In this document: positions 59,473-64,000 of the stretch, one piece after another | Numbering within the stretch: the stretch's first letter is position 1 | Layout: each line of letters begins with the position of its first letter | Assembly (NCBI GenBank): GCA_030522415.1 | Contig: CM060125.1 | Coordinates: forward strand, 30,130,667 to 30,194,666 | Length of the DNA: 64,000 nucleotides | From: Channallabes apus | Taxonomy: Eukaryota; Chordata; Actinopteri; Siluriformes; Clariidae | Direction: 5' to 3' | Program-made: the position numbers and the translations under genes | The notes under the pieces: generated by a model | The model's input: the letters and a program-made list of their open reading frames with translations, nothing else | The model's database searches: none | Told to the model about the DNA's origin: nothing

Positions 59473-62440
59473 CCACACCCACACACCCTCTTTCGCTTTC
59501 AAGGCCCCTTCTTCTTCTTAATTAAAGAGTAACTCTTTGCTACATCCTATTTTTAGGGGCTAGAATATTATTATCCATCCTACTCAAAATCATGACCAAC
59601 GATCACTTGTTAGCTAGAATTTAAATTAGCTAGCAGGCTGTTAGTTTGCACTTTGTTGGAGAAACAATTAAATTTTAAGACAATTCTCTATAGCCAGCTA
59701 CAGTAGTAGTAAACAGTGTTGTTGTAAATATGAATATCATCTTCCATTGATTATAAAACAACATTATTTGTATATAAAAAGTTAAAGCTAGCAAGCATGA
59801 CACAGCTAGTTGTTTGTCACTCGCTGTGTTTTCTCTTCAGATTAAAACCTGCAGCGCTCAGAACGAAGAGAAATGACAGGATAAAGAGAGATTATTTTAA
59901 AGATAATTTTATCTTATAGTCACGACTCCACAACTAAATAGTTTAATGAAGCAGGAAGTGAATGTGTCGAGAGAATCATGGGCTGTAATTGAGCGAAACC
60001 TCTCATTAGCTCGGTTCGGTAACCTGCGAGCACCAGGCTAGAGAGTGTTACAGCATATCCATCAGAACGCAGTGTCACAAGTTGATGATGCTGAATGACA
60101 GATTTGTGGACGAACTTGAAATGCTAAACCATGGTTTACATGGTAAAATGATGTGATTTTGAGGTCACTAATATCTGCAAATCATTTTGTTAATATCTGC
60201 TAAATTGTTTATCACTATCTACTAATTAGTTAGCTATTATCTTAATTTGAATATCTGTTAGTCTGTTGAGATGTAATGGATTGTAACGTGACTATTTGGT
60301 GAAGGTCAAACATTTACTTTTGCAGCGTTTGGGAGATGCCCTTATCCAGAGCAACGTACAGTATTTAAGTGCTCTCTTATCCAGAGCGACTTACATTTTT
60401 ATCTCATTCATAACTCATGCATATGAAAACCCATGTGAGGATATGACCTCATATAGAGATTGAGTATTGAGATAGACGTGGACCCCTTCATGTCACCTCA
60501 TATGACTGACCTTCTAGGTACAAAGCAAACCGTTGCCATGTTATGCCACAAATTCCAAGACTCACAAAGATGGACATGAGACAACAGAATGAGAGAAACA
60601 ATACTAGCTGTTAGTTGCTGATGTCTGTTGGTTTCTTGAGGGTTGGAGTAACCCTTGCCTTCTTAAGTGCATAAGGAACATGGAAAGGCTGATGATGGTT
60701 GTGATGAAGGGGTGGAGTTCTTGTTAGATGGCCTAGAGATGTCATTCTGTTGTGCTAGGGAAAGAGAAAGGAAGTCCTGAAACTGTACTGTATGAGTTGG
60801 GGTGGAATCTGGCAGATGTTTGCAATCTCCCCATCATAGAAAGGGGTAAAGTTGCCAACTGTCAGGGAGGATGGGGCAAGATGGGGCCAGTGGGTTGAAT
60901 AGCCGAAGAGAATATACCAGTGTTTCATAGAGAACTATTTTTGAAGGTCTGAATAAAATCCTGCATTATACGGTGTGTACAAATGCAGTTGTGTCTGTGA
61001 TTGTTTGTGTGAGTATTTGTTCATGTGGAAATGACATGTTCCTTTTTTTGTGCTTTGCTGATTGTTCTTGATGTTAATCAGGGTTAGACAACATTACTGG
61101 GCTACTGGTTTATTGTTATTTATGTAATTTTATAGGTGTAGGAGTGTGCCTGTGCAAACACTTTATTTGGAAAAGCAGCGTGAGTAGATCTTTTTCGTGT
61201 TCCAGGGCCCATTGTGACAAAAATCCAACCCTGCCTTTTGCCCAGCTCACCAAATGGCTGCCATTTCTCACCTCCCCCTCAGGTCTCCCACGGCTTTACA
61301 CCAGACAGACAGTCACGCTCGCAACAGATACAGCCTTCTAGGGTTTTTCTATTTTGTCCATTTTAAAATGCAAGTTTAGCAGTTTTTCTTTAAAATGTTG
61401 ACTTTGTCGCCTTTCAAACTTCTGAAACTTCTACATGCACTTACAGTCATTGATTTTACACCAGAGTGCTTTTGAATCCTTGATTCTGATTGGTCAGATG
61501 GGAAGGTGTTGGCGAATTTTCTCTAACAGCAGCAACAGGTTTATATGAACACACTCATTTTAATGCATTATGCCTTACAGTTACACGTGCACAGCAGATG
61601 CTGCCTGTAAGGCAGGGTTTATTTAACTTTTATGGAAGGAGTCTCCACTGCCAGTGCTGTAACAGTCAGAGTTAAAGCTCCAAAATTGAGTTTGCTCCTT
61701 AAAAAAAAATCATGATTTTAGAAGTTTCAGATGATTTTTTTGATATTGAGCTCCCTTTTGGGTTTTGAGCAGCCAATCTGGCAACCCTGAGTGCGACTTC
61801 AGATTGAACTGGTTCTCGGGGCTCTTGTTTTGTTGATTTGCTTTGAATTTTATAGGAGGAGTGTTCATCATCTCCATGCACCTGCTGATTCAGACAGAAA
61901 CAGAAAAAAAGTGTTTATTGATTCTGTCATGTGACCAGAAACACCATCAGTGCGGTACATGAAGTTCCTACATTCAAACTCATGACTCTTTATCTGCCCC
62001 AGACCAGATGTCCATACCTTATCATTTATTCAGGGACAACTACAATCAGGTTGTGTCTATTCTGTTCTCGGACTTGTGTCTCTAAGCTTCGACAAACAAG
62101 TTCAAAACTTCTAAAGTCTACAGGAAGTGACACACTTACTACAAGGATCAGAATTAATACATAATTAAAATATGATTTTTCCATTACATCTGTTATTACT
62201 CAGACAGACAGACACACACATGCACAGCAAAAGCTGTGTTCACAAAAGTTTAATTTCTTGCTCTTTCAATTATATATTATTTAATAATAGTCACCTCTTA
62301 CCATTACCGTTGATTGTTTTCCAATAATAGCACATCCCTAAAATGTTTTACTCCTCTTCCACTTTTGATTTTTTTGTAATGTTTAATGAAATGAAAAGTG
62401 CAGTCCCTGGTTGTATATCTGGTTGATGGCGTCAAAGAAT
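59473..62440. other. Gene-free interval with an inverted SINE-tail fragment
   Basis: About 3 kb of AT-rich DNA. At 60312-60410 the words GATGCCCTTATCCAGAGCAACG and CTTATCCAGAGCGACTTACATTTTTATCTC are reverse complements of the SINE 3' region, duplicated in tandem. No coding gene is supported. Confidence 0.55.
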
Positions 62441-63797
62441 TACAGTGGTGTGAAAAACTATTTGCCCCCCCCTCCTGATTTCTTATTCTTTTGCATGTTT
62501 GTCACACAAAATGTTTCTGATCATCAAACACATTTAAGTATTAGTCAAAGATAACACAAGTAAACACAAAATGCAGTTTTTAAATGAGGGGTTTTATTAT
62601 TTAGGGAGAAAAAAAAATCCAAACCTACATGGCCCTGTGTGAAAAAGTAATTGCCCCTGAACCTAATAACTGGTTGGGCCACCCTTAGCAGCAATAACTG
62701 CAATCAAGCGTTTGCGATAACTTGCAACGAGTCTTTTACAGCGCTCTGGAGGAATTTTGGCCCACTCATCTTTGCAGAATTGTTGTAATTCAGCTTTATT
62801 TGAGGGTTTTCTAGCATGAACCGCCTTTTTAAGGTCATGCCACAACATCTCAATAGGATTCAGGTCAGGACTTTGACTAGGCCACTCCAAAGTCTTCATT
62901 TTGTTTTTCTTCAGCCATTCAGAGGTGGATTTGCTGGTGTGTTTTGGGTCATTGTCCTGCTGCAGCACCCAAGATCGCTTCAGCTCGAGTTGACGAACAG
63001 ATGTCCGGACATTCTCCTTCAGGATTTTTTGGTAGACAGTAGAATTCATGGTTCCATCTATCACAGCAAGCCTTCCAGGTCCTGAAGCAGCAAAACAACC
63101 CCAGACCATCACACTACCACCACCATATTTTACTGTTGCTATGATGTTCTTTTTCTGAAATGCTGTGTTACTTTTACGCCAGATGTAACGGGACACGCAC
63201 CTTCCAAAAAGTTCAACTTTTGTCTCGTCGGTCCACAAGGTATTTTCCCAAAAGTCTTGGCATTCATTGAGATGTTTTTTTAGCAAAATTGAGACAAGCC
63301 TTAATGTTCTTTTTGCTTAAAAGTGGTTTGCGCCTTGGAAATCTGCCATGCAGGCCGTTTTTGCCCAGTCTCTTTCTTATGGTGGAGTTGTGAACACTGA
63401 CCTTAATTGAGGCAAGTGAGGTCTGCAGTTCTTTAGATGTTGTCCTGGGGTCTTTTGTGGCCTCTCGGATGAGTCGTCTCTGCGCTCTTGGGGTAATGTT
63501 GGTCGGCCGGTCACTCCTGGGAAGGTTCACCACTGTTCCATGTTTTTGCCATTTGTGGATAATGGCTCTCACTGTGGTTCGCTGGAGTCCCAAAGCTTTA
63601 GAAATGGCTTTATAACCTTTACCAGACTGATAGATCTCAATTACTTTTGTTCTCATTTGTTCCTGAATTTCTTTGGATCTTGGCATGATGTCTAGCTTTT
63701 GAGGTGCTTTTGGTCTACTTCTCTGTGTCAGGTAGCTCCTATTTAAGTGATTTCTTGATTGAAACAGGTGTGGCAGTAATCAGGCCTGGGGGTGACT
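62441..63797 (-). mobile_element. Tc1-like transposon, copy B, right end lost to another insertion
   Basis: Left end TACAGTGGTGTGAAAAACTA at 62441; nearly identical to copy A along the whole shared length. The match to copy A stops at GGGGGTGACTACA (63797), where a different repeat begins, so the right terminal repeat is displaced or missing within the window. Confidence 0.93.
62663..63686 (-). pseudogene. Tc1-like transposase, copy B, single frameshift
   Basis: N-terminal frame 63264-63686 (MPRSKEIQEQMRTK...) and catalytic frame 62663-63286 (LWTDETKVELF, QQDNDPKH, SPDLNPIEMLW; full DDE triad) overlap by 23 bases. The shift coincides with a run of seven T on the plus strand (63275-63281) where copy A has six. 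Apart from this the family-length protein appears complete. Confidence 0.92.
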
Positions 63798-64000
63798 ACA
63801 CTCTAAAAAATAAAACTGTGCTGTACTCAATTTTTTTGGTGAAACATTTTTACACTTAAAAATATCAATATCAATCTAAAAATTTAAAAAATCATGTAAA
63901 AGATACTTCATGAATTGAGTACAAGTCAGTAAAAAAATTAAGTAGACCTGAATAACTTTTTGTAGTAGGTTACCTAAGTGAAAATGAGTAAAATAATTGA
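63798..64000. mobile_element. Probable MITE interrupting Tc1 copy B, runs off the window
   Basis: Starts CTCTAAAAAATAAAACTGTG and is AT-rich. It resembles the CACTCTAAAAAA-type starts of short hAT-like fish elements as I recall them. Only the beginning is inside the window, so ends and target duplication cannot be checked. Confidence 0.4.

Noticed and set aside
1..64000. CRISPR arrays, prokaryotic operons or an integrated virus
   Set aside because: Tandem arrays here lack the repeat-spacer pattern, all genes are vertebrate with introns, and RT sequences are LINE-type without LTRs, gag or envelope.

Overview
This is a vertebrate, almost certainly teleost (ray-finned fish), nuclear window. The genes have many short exons with GT-AG introns, the introns are full of long GT/CA repeats, and Tc1-like transposons, fish-type LINEs and a tRNA-derived SINE are abundant. 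The species cannot be fixed from sequence alone; the dense Tc1 content would fit a catfish or a relative, but that is a weak inference. No prokaryotic or viral gene system was found.

Layout. (1) 1-20.9 kb: an interspersed repeat and AT-rich DNA, then a complete zfyve26 (spastizin) gene on the + strand. I assembled 40 coding exons whose splice phases all agree, giving 2539 codons with a C-terminal-half FYVE finger. Its introns hold two Tc1 relics, minisatellites, a palindromic MITE and a 5'-truncated LINE with a perfect 16-bp target-site duplication. (2) 20.9-24.7 kb: 3' UTR and gene-free DNA with a decayed tandem repeat and a short mariner-type element. (3) 24.7-28.4 kb: a complete seven-exon retinol dehydrogenase (rdh12-like) on the - strand. 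(4) 29.3-34.8 kb: vti1b on the + strand (6 exons, 227 aa), head-to-head with rdh12. Its fourth intron is mostly nested transposons. (5) 36.55-42.45 kb: arg2 (mitochondrial arginase, 8 exons, 338 aa) on the - strand, tail-to-tail with vti1b. (6) 42.4-47.8 kb: arg2 promoter, gene-free DNA and a degraded LINE. (7) 47.8-49.2 kb: intronless kcnf1 (Kv5.1 modulatory potassium channel subunit) on the + strand. (8) 49.2-64 kb: a gene desert with a decayed ~20-bp satellite, a family of short DNA transposons (one copy split by later insertions) and two very similar Tc1-like elements with broken transposases.

The genes do not form a pathway. zfyve26-rdh12-vti1b-arg2 keeps the order and relative orientation of the human 14q24 block (ZFYVE26, RDH12, RDH11, VTI1B, ARG2) as I recall it, minus RDH11. 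kcnf1 is on another chromosome in human. The two membrane-traffic genes (zfyve26, vti1b) each have a TCACGTGA-type E-box upstream, a possible lysosomal (TFEB) link. The most interesting observations are exact splice models with (TG)n acceptors, several nested insertions, a start codon inside a (CAT)n microsatellite, and tandem repeats decayed enough that standard masking may miss them.
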